Below, one piece after another: positions 20,766-31,069 of a DNA stretch of 64,000 nucleotides. The stretch spans positions 1-64,000 of the forward strand of contig SVDU01000014.1 of the NCBI GenBank assembly GCA_015057705.1, in the 5' to 3' direction. The translations under genes were made by a program, and so were the position numbers. The notes below the pieces were generated by a model. That model was not told the DNA's origin. It searched no databases and worked only from the letters and a program-made list of their open reading frames with translations. This DNA comes from Paenibacillaceae bacterium (lineage in GTDB: Bacteria > Bacillota > Clostridia > Lachnospirales > Lachnospiraceae). Numbering within the stretch: the first letter of the stretch is position 1; the number at the start of each line of letters is the position of its first letter.

Positions 20766-23219
20766 ATGTCAGAGAATAATAGCGGGGCGGTTGTGATCGA
20801 AGCAGGGGGAGTGACCCTGACTTATCGGAATATTGCATCAGACATTATCCATTGCAGTTGCAGCAAAGATGGGAGAAAACAGGTAACCTCCCCTCTTGGT
20901 ATCCAGCTGCCGGAGCAGGGGGAACTGGATTACGAGAGTACGGAATCATTTTGTCTGCTGGGAAATGGGCGGATGAATGTGAAGATTGACATAAGAACTG
21001 GGGCGGTGTGCTGGACTCTTACCGATACAGGGAAACTGCTTTTTGAGGAACCTGGAAGGGAACTGGAGGAGATTCCTGTCTTTCGTTATATGGTAAACGG
21101 GGAAAGTCTTCATGTTTCACGGGTAAAAACTGTGGATGGTGAAAGAAACTTTGTAAATAATCTGGTTTCTCAAAAGGTGCGGACTGCTTACCGGGGAAAA
21201 TTGTATTTTAAATGGCAGGAAAAGGAACGGATTCACGGTCTGGGTCAGGCAGAGGAAGGAATCTATAATTATAGAGGAACGACCCAGTATCTGTACCAGC
21301 ATAATATGAGGACTCCCATTCCCGTTCTCATATCAGACCAGGGCTACGGAATCTTATTTGACTGCGGGTCTCTGATGACGTTCAATGATGATTGTCGGGG
21401 ATCTTACGTCTGCTTTGATACCATTGATCAGCTTTCCTACTATATTATTCAGGGCAATAATCTGGATGAAATAATTTCAGGAGTCAGAAGACTGACCGGT
21501 CAGGCGCCCATGCTGCCCAAGTGGTCTTTCGGGTACATTCAGTCAAAAGAAGCCTATCATACCCAGGAAGAACTCATTGCTGTAGTAAATGAATATAGAA
21601 AAAGAAAAATTCCAATAGATGGAATTGTACAGGATTGGAATACCTGGGAGGCTGGTAAATGGGGGAATAAGATTCTGGATAAAACCCGTTATCCGGATTT
21701 TCAGGCCGCCATAGAGGAGCTTCACAAAAAACACGTTCATGTTATGGTTTCCGTATGGCCCAACATGAGTTCTGATGGAGAAAATTACGAGGAATTTAAA
21801 AATAAGAATCTCCTTTTAAGTGATTTTTCCACGTATGATGCGTTTAATCCTGAAGGCAGAAATATGTATTGGAAGCAGCTTGAACAGGAACTTTTTTCGG
21901 CAGGTGTGGATGCGTGGTGGTGTGATTCCACAGAGCCGTTTAGCGGACCTGACTGGGGAGGCAGCTATAAAAAGGAGCCATGGGAGCGTTATCTGATTGT
22001 TGGAGAAGAACATAAGAAATATTTAGACCCAGGAGAAGCAAATCTGTACGGTGCAGTTCATGCCAGAGGAATCTATGAGAATCAGAGAAACAGCTGTAAG
22101 GATAAACGGGTATTAAATCTTACCCGTTCCGGCTATGCAGGTTCACAGGCTTATGGGACTGTACTCTGGTCAGGGGATATCTGCGCAACGTGGGAAACAT
22201 TTCGAAAGCAGATCCGGGAAGGGCTTAATTTTTGCATGAGCGGACACCCTTACTGGACTTTAGACGCAGGCGGATTCTTTGTGGTAAAGGATAATTGGAA
22301 AAAGCGTGGCTGCGGTTGCCATAATGATCCGGAACCAAAATGGTTCTGGCAGGGCGGGTATGAACTGGGAATAGAAGACGGTGCGTACCGGGAGCTTTAC
22401 GTCAGATGGATGCAGTTTAGCGCATTTCTTCCTATGTTCCGTTCTCATGGAACCGATACTCCAAGAGAGATCTGGAATTTCGGGGAGCCTGGAACTATGT
22501 TTTATGATGCACTGGAGAAATGTATCCGTCTGAGATATCAGCTTTTGCCATACACCTATTCGCTGGCAGGAAAGGTGGCGCTTAATGATTACACCATGTT
22601 TCGCAGCCTTCTGTTTGACTTTCCGGAAGATGAGACTGCCTGTGAACTGGGCTCCCAGTTTATGTATGGGGACTCTCTTCTGGTTTGCCCTGTGACAGAA
22701 CCCATGTATTATGAGCCGGAAAACAGCAGCTTAGAGACAAAGAAGCAGTGGAACTGTTATCTCCCCTCTGGAGTAAGCTGGTATGATTTTCAATCCGGTG
22801 AAAAATACGACGGCGGACAGTGGGTTACAGTGGAAGCCATTCTTGACAGGATACCGCTATTTGTACGGGAAGGTGGCATTATCCCCATGGAGCAGGGACT
22901 TGAGTATACGTTAGAAGCGGTGAATACCCCATTTGAATTCCATATATATGAAGGAAAAGATGGAGTTTTTGAACTATATGAAGATGCAGGAGATGGGTAT
23001 GAATATGAAAGCGGAACGTATAACCTGATTCCAGTTTCATGGAATGATGCAAAGAAAGAGTTATGTGTGGGTGAAAGCAGCTTTGTATTTGATCAATCCA
23101 TATCCGGGCGGATCTGTGTGGTTCATACTTCTTCAGGAAAAACGAAAACATTCTCTTATAATGGTAAGGAGATAAAAATAAAGCTGGATGATGTGGGTCC
23201 TGAGGGTAAAATTTTCTGA
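20766..23219 (+). CDS. glycoside hydrolase family 31 (alpha-glucosidase-like)
   Basis: GIVQDWNTWEAGKWG, VDAWWCDSTEPFSGPDWGG catalytic region, FRSHGTDTPREIW. Confidence 0.93.
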   Translation: MSENNSGAVVIEAGGVTLTYRNIASDIIHCSCSKDGRKQVTSPLGIQLPEQGELDYESTESFCLLGNGRMNVKIDIRTGAVCWTLTDTGKLLFEEPGRELEEIPVFRYMVNGESLHVSRVKTVDGERNFVNNLVSQKVRTAYRGKLYFKWQEKERIHGLGQAEEGIYNYRGTTQYLYQHNMRTPIPVLISDQGYGILFDCGSLMTFNDDCRGSYVCFDTIDQLSYYIIQGNNLDEIISGVRRLTGQAPMLPKWSFGYIQSKEAYHTQEELIAVVNEYRKRKIPIDGIVQDWNTWEAGKWGNKILDKTRYPDFQAAIEELHKKHVHVMVSVWPNMSSDGENYEEFKNKNLLLSDFSTYDAFNPEGRNMYWKQLEQELFSAGVDAWWCDSTEPFSGPDWGGSYKKEPWERYLIVGEEHKKYLDPGEANLYGAVHARGIYENQRNSCKDKRVLNLTRSGYAGSQAYGTVLWSGDICATWETFRKQIREGLNFCMSGHPYWTLDAGGFFVVKDNWKKRGCGCHNDPEPKWFWQGGYELGIEDGAYRELYVRWMQFSAFLPMFRSHGTDTPREIWNFGEPGTMFYDALEKCIRLRYQLLPYTYSLAGKVALNDYTMFRSLLFDFPEDETACELGSQFMYGDSLLVCPVTEPMYYEPENSSLETKKQWNCYLPSGVSWYDFQSGEKYDGGQWVTVEAILDRIPLFVREGGIIPMEQGLEYTLEAVNTPFEFHIYEGKDGVFELYEDAGDGYEYESGTYNLIPVSWNDAKKELCVGESSFVFDQSISGRICVVHTSSGKTKTFSYNGKEIKIKLDDVGPEGKIF

Positions 23220-23234
23220 AACAATATACGAAGA

Positions 23235-23288
23235 ACTGGAGAAATGTACTCTGTTCACTTGTACATCTCTCCGGATTTTGTAGTAATA
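23235..23288 (+). terminator. rho-independent terminator-like hairpin after GH31
   Basis: CTGGAGAAATGTAC tctgttcactt GTACATCTCTCCGG. Confidence 0.65.
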
Positions 23289-23734
23289 GTTTTTTTGAGG
23301 TTTTTGCTTTTCCATAATAATTGGAATAGGTTTGTTTTATCATCATGTTCTCGCCTATAAAATTACATTCAGTTCGTCATGGGTATAGAGCCTGATCGCA
23401 TCACCGCAGAGGATATCCGATTTGCCAAGAGGTTCTCCGTGGATTACGCTTCCCCTTATATTAACCCCCAAATATTTCTTGGCTATGCATCTTTTAATTC
23501 TGTAGCAATTAATAAAGCTCTTTTAACAGAATATACCTTTGATCCTGACAGATATTTTAACTAGACGCACATTCCTATGGTCTTTTTTGTAGTACATTTT
23601 TTTATTCCTAAATACTTCGTTTTTAGCCTAACTACTTCTTTTTAGACTACCGGGTGGGCTGCGGACTTACGCCCAGAACGTAAAAAAGGAGCCGGATTAA
23701 AATGAATCCCCTTTAATAAATAAGCGAAAAAGAT

Positions 23735-23777
23735 AGCAGCTTCCAAATCTAATTATGATTGGTTGCTGCTACCTTTA
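23735..23777 (-). terminator. terminator for the minus-strand secreted protein gene
   Basis: On minus strand GGTAGCAGC...GCTGCTATC followed by TTTTTCG. Confidence 0.65.
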
Positions 23778-23832
23778 AAACTTTTATATTCGAGATATAG
23801 TATTTCTAATATAATATATTTATAAACTATGT

Positions 23833-24264
23833 TTAGAATATTTCATTCATTCTTTTTGTATAAACCTTAGAATAGAGTAACTTTTTATGTTGTGAATCGG
23901 CGTACACTTTCTCTTCAAACTTAACAGTGCTTAATCCAGTAGCCTTCTCTGGTTTACAATCAACATACTCCGTTAGTACAACATACGCATTCCCTCGATC
24001 AGGGGTTGTAAATGCTATCGCTGAGAGTCCAATTACAATTTCTGCAGCTTTACTTATCGCGAAAATTTGAGGTATAGCAAGAGCAGTTAAATTGACAATT
24101 ATATTTCCTCCCATTACCTGATATTTTGTTTGATATTCATAAGTACTAAGTTTATACCAAGTTGCGGCTTCTGCCTTTTTGGTTTGTGTTAAGCCCATTG
24201 ATGTCGATAAAATAGCAATAACTAAAAATAATGAAGTAAATTTTTTAAGCTTAATTATATTCAT
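23833..24264 (-). CDS. small secreted hypothetical protein (Sec signal peptide)
   Basis: MNIIKLKKFTSLFLVIAILSTSMGLTQTKKAEAATW: K-rich n-region, hydrophobic core, AEA-A cleavage-type site; RBS aaaggggg. Confidence 0.65.
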   Translation of the reverse strand: MNIIKLKKFTSLFLVIAILSTSMGLTQTKKAEAATWYKLSTYEYQTKYQVMGGNIIVNLTALAIPQIFAISKAAEIVIGLSAIAFTTPDRGNAYVVLTEYVDCKPEKATGLSTVKFEEKVYADSQHKKLLYSKVYTKRMNEIF

Positions 24265-25095
24265 TTTATTTCCCCCTTTGTATACTATATCTCTTTAATA
24301 TTGTACTATTGAATTGAATGATAAGTCAAGTGAAATATTGATTATTAACGTAAATAATACATAAATCTAATAAATATTCATATTATATGCATGGGAATAG
24401 TATAGATAATGGAATAAAACAACACTAAATGATTAAATACAATTTTATGCTTACAAAATATGATGAATCTGACTTGATTACCTAATAATCAGCTTCAACA
24501 GTACACAAAATATCACGGACAGTAACTCCAGATTTTCAGTATCCTACTTCTTGTTCTGTCTATAGAAAAAGTAAAATGCCATAAACATAGCTTTATCTTC
24601 TTCCGTGATTAACACCTCTAAAGATAAAATCAGCCGAGGGCCTACCTTAATTTACTGGTATGCTACCGTTTCTCTTCCCGCAACATGGCATTATGTGGAT
24701 AATAATTTCCCTTTGACACTTAAACGCTAGAGCAATATGATCATAGATCGTCAGCATGATTTAGGAATATAGCCTCTTCTTGAAATAGAAATCAAATCAC
24801 CGAAATTCGGTTGTTTACAATAGGATTACATCTTGCTGATGCATAAAATCATTTTTTCATCTTATACGCCAGCTGTAGGTCATCATTAAACTAGAGTATC
24901 AGATCTCTTGAAACTTGATCTTCTAGAACTCATGAAAAACCGGGAGTTACGAATCTCTTTTTTTGTGGTACTATATGGGGAGAGGTATGTTTTTTTACGA
25001 ATGAAAATGAAGCGGCGGAAATTATTCTCTTATATTTCCATAGAGGATTTTATATAATCGAATCATAGAAATGCGGCTGACAGGGGGAATCAGAC

Positions 25096-26721
25096 ATGGT
25101 TAAGATATTTCTTGCAGAGGATGAAAAAATTGTCCGTGAAGGAATTAAGAACGGAATTGCCTGGGAAAAATATGGGTTTGAATTTGCCGGGGAAGCTCCG
25201 GATGGAGAGTTGGCTTATCCCATGATATTAAAATCGAAGCCGGATATACTGCTTACGGATATCCGGATGCCTTTTATGGATGGACTGGAACTGGCGGAGA
25301 TGGCAAAACGGGCTTTACCGGATATACATATTATGTTTTTCAGCGGATACGATGATTTTGAGTACGCCAAACGGGCGATTAAGATCGGGGCTTCGGATTA
25401 TCTCTTAAAGCCGGTAAGCAGCAGCCAGCTTTTGGAAGCGTTGGAACGAATGAGTGAGACAATCATGCAGGAAAAAAGTGAGAAGGGATACAAGCAGGAA
25501 TTTTTAAAGCAGCAGGAAGAACGTAAGCAGATGGACCGGGACCGGTTATTTGATATTATCGTGTCAGGAAAGCTGGGACTTTCTGAGCTGCTTCGAAAAG
25601 GTCAGGAGCACAATCTCTCTTTATCTGCCCCTATGTACAATCTCATTTTGTTTCAGGCAAAGGGGGCAGAGAGCCAGGATCAGTACTCGGATGAGAATGT
25701 ACTGTTTGATAAGAGACTGAAGGAAGAACTGGAAGGAAGAGCTGATATTATCGGATTTAACCGGCTTTCAGAAGGGTACGGCTTTCTGATTATGGGAGAA
25801 GAATCCGATATGGAACGGAAGGTGACATATTATTCGGAATTTCTTATACGGCTGGCGGAATCATTTCCTGAGATGGAGTATTTTGGAGGGATCGGGACTT
25901 CGGTGTGCAGACTCAGTGAGATCCGAACTTCCTTTAAAGCAGCAAGCAGGGCTTATGCATGCCGATATATGCTGGACCGCAACCAGATTCTAACGGCGGA
26001 GGCGGCAGTTCGGATTCATAATGATACGGGAAGTATCAGTCTGGAGGGAATTGATATCACCAAGTTAAGCCGTGACATTATTCCCAACTTCCTAAAGAAC
26101 GGATCAGTCCCTGAGGTGAAGTATTTCGTTGAGGAATATATGGAAGCCTGCGGCAATAATATTAATTCACTGATTTTCAGACAGTACATCCTGATGGATG
26201 TGTATCTGGCAGTTATTGGGTTTGTGTCTCAGCTTGGTTTTGAGCCGGAACAGGTTTTAAAGGAGTTTGGAGATGCAAAGACCATGCAGCCCTGTGTGAA
26301 CTCCATGGAATCTGCGGTTAAGTATACCAGGGAGATCCTTTCAAAGGCCATTGGATTCCGAACCACCTGTTCCCAGAAAAAGTACCGGCTGGTTCTTGAA
26401 AAGGCAGTGGATTATATAGCAGCCCACTATCAGGATGAAGATATTTCTTTAAATGCTGTGGCATCGGCGGTGAATATCAGCCCCAATCATTTCAGTACCA
26501 TTTTCAGCCAGGAGATGGAAATTACATTTGTGGAGTACTTAACAAAGGTGCGCATGGATGCTGCAAGGGAATTACTGTTGAAAACGGATTTGAGGACTTC
26601 AGAAATCGGATATCAGGTGGGATATAAGGATCCCCATTATTTCAGTTACCTGTTTAAGAAGATTCACGGAATCACACCGAAGGCGTTTCGGTCAGGGGGA
26701 GAGAATGAAGTACAAAAGTGA
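25096..26721 (+). CDS. response regulator, AraC-type DNA-binding (YesN-like)
   Basis: IFLAEDEKIVREGIKNGI / LLTDIRMPFMDGLELAEMAKR; C-terminal AraC HTH GYKDPHYFSYLFKKIHGITPKAFR. Confidence 0.95.
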   Translation: MVKIFLAEDEKIVREGIKNGIAWEKYGFEFAGEAPDGELAYPMILKSKPDILLTDIRMPFMDGLELAEMAKRALPDIHIMFFSGYDDFEYAKRAIKIGASDYLLKPVSSSQLLEALERMSETIMQEKSEKGYKQEFLKQQEERKQMDRDRLFDIIVSGKLGLSELLRKGQEHNLSLSAPMYNLILFQAKGAESQDQYSDENVLFDKRLKEELEGRADIIGFNRLSEGYGFLIMGEESDMERKVTYYSEFLIRLAESFPEMEYFGGIGTSVCRLSEIRTSFKAASRAYACRYMLDRNQILTAEAAVRIHNDTGSISLEGIDITKLSRDIIPNFLKNGSVPEVKYFVEEYMEACGNNINSLIFRQYILMDVYLAVIGFVSQLGFEPEQVLKEFGDAKTMQPCVNSMESAVKYTREILSKAIGFRTTCSQKKYRLVLEKAVDYIAAHYQDEDISLNAVASAVNISPNHFSTIFSQEMEITFVEYLTKVRMDAARELLLKTDLRTSEIGYQVGYKDPHYFSYLFKKIHGITPKAFRSGGENEVQK

Positions 26722-28147
26722 TTCAATTAAGGCGAAAATAAAAAACATGCAGGCAATCGTTTTTATCCCGGTCATCATTATGATTGGGATATTGCTATAT
26801 ACCATGGAATGGCAGAATCAACAGTATCGTCAGAGTATACGTAACCTTACAATGGCAACAGAGTTTAATTTTGATTTTAAATCCAACATTGATTATAAGA
26901 TGTACCGGATTGTGATCGGAGCGGATACCTTTGAATCCTTAAACCCGTATGAGGATCTGGAAAATTCTAAAAAGATGTTTCTGGAGCTGAAAGACACCAC
27001 TCCCCAGGAGACCAGCAAAAAGGGGCTGGATGGGATCGTAGTTTTAATTGGGATGCTGGAAAAACGAATTGAAGATATTCAGACCAGCAACATTATCGGG
27101 GATTATGACCGGAATATGGCACGTCTTGACCAGGATATCTATGCCATTACTGATTTAATCCAGGAGTCCATGTCAGATTACATCTATAATGAAACAAAGA
27201 CCCTGGAGTCTGTACGCCAGAAGCTTGACACCCAGACAAGGCAGGTCATTGCTCTTTGCATTGTAATTGCTTCTTATCTCATTGTATTTTTACTTGCTTC
27301 CTTTTCCTCCTTTGGAAAAAGAATTACAAAACCCATTGAGGAACTGTGTGAATATACCATGAAGCTGGCAGACGGGAACTTAGAAGTCAGTGCACCAAAA
27401 AGCAATATCAGGGAGATAAAGGTTTTAGGGGAACAGTATGACCAGATGGTAATCCGGATCGGAGAACTGATCCGTCATATCAAGGAAGAACAGGAGTTAA
27501 AGAGAAAAACAGAACTGAAGCTGCTTCAGGCTCAGATCAATCCTCATTTTCTATATAATACATTAGATACCATTGTCTGGCTGGCTGAGGGAAAGCAGCA
27601 TCAGGAGGTAGTGGAGATGATTACTGCACTTTCTTCTTTTTTAAGAATTGGTTTGAATAACGGGCGGGATTTTATTACGATTAAAGAGGAAGCAGAGCAT
27701 ATAAAAAGTTATCTTTTAATCCAGCATTTCCGCTATGAGGACATTATGGATTATGAGATTGATTTTGAAGAACGGATCCGGGATTATTCCATATTAAAAC
27801 TCACCCTGCAGCCCATTGTGGAAAATGCACTTTACCATGGAATAAAGAATTGCAGAAAAAAAGGATTCTTACGAATCAGCGGCTGGCAGGAGGATGAAGA
27901 TATTCTTTTAAAGGTAGAGGATAACGGAATTGGAATGAAACCGGACGAGGTAAGAAAGATGGAGCATCAGATTGCCGGCGGCAGCAAAGCGGATTTTCAT
28001 GTTGGGGAAGGATTTGGAATTGCCAATGTGGCAGAGCGGATCCGGCTGAATTTTGGTGAGGCGTATGGACTTACCATTGAAAGCGAGTACGGAGTCGGAA
28101 CGGCTGTAACGGTGAGGATTCCGGCAGTAAGATGGGGAAATGTATAA
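26705..28147 (+). CDS. sensor histidine kinase (YesM-like)
   Basis: LQAQINPHFLYNTLDTIVWLAEG, LQPIVENALYHGIK, VEDNGIGM. Confidence 0.95.
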   Translation: MKYKSDSIKAKIKNMQAIVFIPVIIMIGILLYTMEWQNQQYRQSIRNLTMATEFNFDFKSNIDYKMYRIVIGADTFESLNPYEDLENSKKMFLELKDTTPQETSKKGLDGIVVLIGMLEKRIEDIQTSNIIGDYDRNMARLDQDIYAITDLIQESMSDYIYNETKTLESVRQKLDTQTRQVIALCIVIASYLIVFLLASFSSFGKRITKPIEELCEYTMKLADGNLEVSAPKSNIREIKVLGEQYDQMVIRIGELIRHIKEEQELKRKTELKLLQAQINPHFLYNTLDTIVWLAEGKQHQEVVEMITALSSFLRIGLNNGRDFITIKEEAEHIKSYLLIQHFRYEDIMDYEIDFEERIRDYSILKLTLQPIVENALYHGIKNCRKKGFLRISGWQEDEDILLKVEDNGIGMKPDEVRKMEHQIAGGSKADFHVGEGFGIANVAERIRLNFGEAYGLTIESEYGVGTAVTVRIPAVRWGNV

Positions 28148-28188
28148 AAAAATCAACTTTTATCCGAAAAAAATCAACTTAATTTCCG
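28147..28188. promoter_or_regulatory. tandem direct repeat, candidate AraC-type response-regulator binding site
   Basis: AAAAAATCAACTTTTATCCG and AAAAAAATCAACTTAATTTCCG; TCAACTT cores 21 bp apart, upstream of ytfQ. Confidence 0.6.
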
Positions 28189-28315
28189 GAATACATGGAA
28201 ATAGCGTAAGAAACTTAACCCTTTGCAAAAGATATTGTATTGAGAAATCAGGGGGATGGGTCTATGATACAGGTAGTTACTTAATAGTGAGTTATTCTTA
28301 TTGGAGGGAACGGAT

Positions 28316-29398
28316 ATGAAGAAAAGAGTTTTAAGCTTTTTGACAGCTGCGGTTATGACAACCGCCATGATTTTATCCGGTTGCAGCGGATCTCAGACAG
28401 CAGCAACGACAGCAGCACCTGCTGCTACTGAAAAAAAAGCAGAGACAACGGAAGCAGCAAAAACGGAAGCAGCCACAACCACAGCAGCACCTGCAGAGAA
28501 AAAGGAAATCGTAGTAGGATTTTCTCAGGTTGGTGCAGAGTCTGACTGGAGAACGGCCAATACCGAATCCATGAAGTCAACGTTTACAGAAGCAAATGGT
28601 TACAAGCTGATTTTTGATGATGCACAGCAGAAACAGGAAAATCAGTTAAAGGCAGTTCGTAACTTTATTCAGCAGGATGTTGATTATATCGTTATCGCAC
28701 CAGTTACAGAAACTGGCTGGGATACCGTATTACAGGAAGCTAAGGACGCAGGCATTCCGGTTATCATCGTTGACCGTATGATTAATGTATCTGATGATTC
28801 CTTATATACTGCATGGGTTGGTTCCAACTTCCTTCAGGAAGGTTATGATGCAGTAGCATGGCTTGATGAGTATTTAAAGAAGAATAACAAAGCAGACAGT
28901 GATATCAATATCGTTACTCTTCAGGGTACCATCGGTTCTTCCGCACAGATCGGACGTACCAACGGCGTGGAAGAGAAGATGAAAGATCATCCGAAGTGGA
29001 AGATGTTAGAGCGTCAGACTGGTGAATTTACACAGGCAAAGGGTCAGGAAGTTATGGAATCCTTCTTAAAGACCTATAAAGATATTAATGTTGTAATTGC
29101 TGAGAACGACAACATGGCATTTGGTGCGATTGATGCAATCAAGGCAGCAGGAAAGACTTGCGGACCGAAGGGCGATATCATCATCATTTCCTTTGATGCA
29201 GTTTCTGCAGCATTTGACTCCATGATCGCAGGAGATATGAACGTTTCCGTAGAGTGTAATCCTCTTCACGGTCCTCGTGTAGCTGAGATCATTCAGAAGC
29301 TGGAGAAGGGCGAAAAAGTTGATAAGATTGCATATGTAAAGGAAGGCGTATTCCCGGCAGATACAGCAGCAGCTGAAAAACCAAAGAGACAGTATTAA
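28316..29398 (+). CDS. ytfQ: galactofuranose-type ABC transporter substrate-binding lipoprotein
   Basis: Lipobox ILSGCSG; VGFSQVGAESDWRTANTESMKSTF, RTNGVEEKMKDHPKWKMLERQTGEFTQAKGQEVMESFLK. Confidence 0.9.
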   Translation: MKKRVLSFLTAAVMTTAMILSGCSGSQTAATTAAPAATEKKAETTEAAKTEAATTTAAPAEKKEIVVGFSQVGAESDWRTANTESMKSTFTEANGYKLIFDDAQQKQENQLKAVRNFIQQDVDYIVIAPVTETGWDTVLQEAKDAGIPVIIVDRMINVSDDSLYTAWVGSNFLQEGYDAVAWLDEYLKKNNKADSDINIVTLQGTIGSSAQIGRTNGVEEKMKDHPKWKMLERQTGEFTQAKGQEVMESFLKTYKDINVVIAENDNMAFGAIDAIKAAGKTCGPKGDIIIISFDAVSAAFDSMIAGDMNVSVECNPLHGPRVAEIIQKLEKGEKVDKIAYVKEGVFPADTAAAEKPKRQY

Positions 29399-29444
29399 TT
29401 GGTTGGGACTAAGGCGCTGAAAGCAGAATGATAGCCAGAGAAAC

Positions 29445-29494
29445 AGGTGCAGGGAATGGAGGACGGGGTCAGTCCTCCTCCAGGCACCTTTTTT
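29445..29494 (+). terminator. intra-operon terminator/attenuator between ytfQ and ytfR
   Basis: AGGTGC agggaat GGAGGAC ggggtca GTCCTCC tccag GCACCT TTTTT. Confidence 0.7.
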
Positions 29495-29548
29495 AATCTC
29501 CTGACATGCAGTGAAAAGCAGAAAAAGTGGAGAAAAAGGAGGGATCTT

Positions 29549-31069
29549 ATGCCCAATGAGATAGTACTTAGCATGAAAAACATATCGAAGACATTTCCCG
29601 GTGTACGTGCCTTAGACCATGTGGATTTTACCTTAAGAAGCGGGGAGATCCATGCTCTTATGGGAGAAAACGGAGCAGGTAAATCAACGCTCATAAAGGT
29701 TTTGACCGGGGTAGAAGAATTTGAATCAGGTGAGATAAAAATTGAAGGCGAAAGCCAGACAATCATTAACCATTCTCCCCAGGAAGCCCAGGAGCATGGG
29801 ATCAGTACTGTATATCAGGAAGTAAATCTCTGCCCCAATTTATCGGTGGCTGAGAACCTGTTTATCGGAAGGGAACCAAAGCGGGCAGGTCTCATTGACT
29901 GGAAGACTATGAACCGGAAAGCGACGGAACTTCTTTCCAAACTCGATATGAACATTGATGTAACAAAGGCGCTTGAGAATTACTCCATTGCGCTGCAGCA
30001 GATGATTGCTATAGCGAGAGCCGTGGATATGTCAGCGAAAGTTCTGATTCTTGATGAACCCACCTCCTCCTTAGATGACAATGAGGTAGAAAAGCTGTTC
30101 CGGTTAATGAAGCGTCTGAAAGAAGACGGAGTGGGAATCATCTTTGTTACTCATTTCCTGGAGCAGGTTTATGAGGTCTGCGATAAGATAACCGTACTTA
30201 GAAACGGCGGTCTGGTAGGTGAATATGAAGTAGAAAAGCTTCCCAGAGTACAGCTGGTAGCCAAGATGATGGGTAAGGATTTCGATGATCTGGAAGCCAT
30301 TAAAAAAGAAGGAAAAACTGCCGGAAAATCCAGTGAGGCAGTTATTGATGCCAAAGGAATTGGCAGGCAGGGAACCATAAAACCATTTGATTTGCAGATT
30401 CATAAGGGAGAGGTGATCGGTCTGACCGGACTCCTGGGTTCCGGCCGTTCAGAGCTTGCAAGAAGTCTTTATGGGGCTGATAAACCGGATAGCGGGGAGC
30501 TGAAGGTCAATGGAAAGACTGTAGTTCTTCATACCCCCCTTGATGCTATGATGGCTGGTATGGCATATCTGCCGGAGAATCGGAAAGAGGAAGGAATTGT
30601 TGCCGATTTATCGGTAAGGGAGAATTTAATTCTGGCTCTTCAGGCTAAGAGAGGCATGTTCCATCCAATCGGAAGCAAAGAACAGGAGGAACTGGCTAAC
30701 AAGTATGTGAAGCTGCTTCAGATTAAGACCGCAAGCCTGGATACTCCCATAAGAAGTTTAAGCGGAGGAAACCAGCAGAAGGTAATTTTGGGAAGATGGC
30801 TTCTCACAGATCCTGATTTTCTGATTCTTGATGAACCCACCAGAGGAATTGATGTTGGTACTAAGACTGAAATTCAGAAACTGGTGGTCCAGCTGGCAAA
30901 AGAGGGCGTTACTGTTATGTTTATCTCCTCTGAAATTGAGGAGATGATCCGTACCTGCAGCCGGATGGCAGTTTTAAGAGACCGGGAGAAGGTTTCTGAA
31001 CTTATGGAGGATGAACTTGATCAGAACCATATCATGAAGGCAATTGCAGGAGGTGGAACAGATGAATAA
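29549..31069 (+). CDS. ytfR: sugar ABC transporter ATP-binding protein (tandem ATPase)
   Basis: GENGAGKSTLIKVLTGVE, LDEPTSSLDDNEV, second domain SGGNQQKVILGRWLLTDPDFLILDEPTRGIDVG. Confidence 0.93.
   Translation: MPNEIVLSMKNISKTFPGVRALDHVDFTLRSGEIHALMGENGAGKSTLIKVLTGVEEFESGEIKIEGESQTIINHSPQEAQEHGISTVYQEVNLCPNLSVAENLFIGREPKRAGLIDWKTMNRKATELLSKLDMNIDVTKALENYSIALQQMIAIARAVDMSAKVLILDEPTSSLDDNEVEKLFRLMKRLKEDGVGIIFVTHFLEQVYEVCDKITVLRNGGLVGEYEVEKLPRVQLVAKMMGKDFDDLEAIKKEGKTAGKSSEAVIDAKGIGRQGTIKPFDLQIHKGEVIGLTGLLGSGRSELARSLYGADKPDSGELKVNGKTVVLHTPLDAMMAGMAYLPENRKEEGIVADLSVRENLILALQAKRGMFHPIGSKEQEELANKYVKLLQIKTASLDTPIRSLSGGNQQKVILGRWLLTDPDFLILDEPTRGIDVGTKTEIQKLVVQLAKEGVTVMFISSEIEEMIRTCSRMAVLRDREKVSELMEDELDQNHIMKAIAGGGTDE

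Noticed and set aside
22879-23346. 155-aa minus-strand ORF at the 3' end of GH31
   Set aside because: Mostly antisense to GH31 coding sequence and runs through its terminator; no RBS or family signal.
23379-23564. ORF-track 61-aa plus-strand protein
   Set aside because: No RBS, low coding plausibility, and the minus strand is also open with a more protein-like reading; treated as a remnant only.
28400-28510. Low-complexity Ala/Thr/Glu repeats in lipoprotein N-termini (also 17740-17820 and 51960-52060)
   Set aside because: Ordinary flexible linkers after the lipobox in Clostridia binding proteins, not a repeat system.
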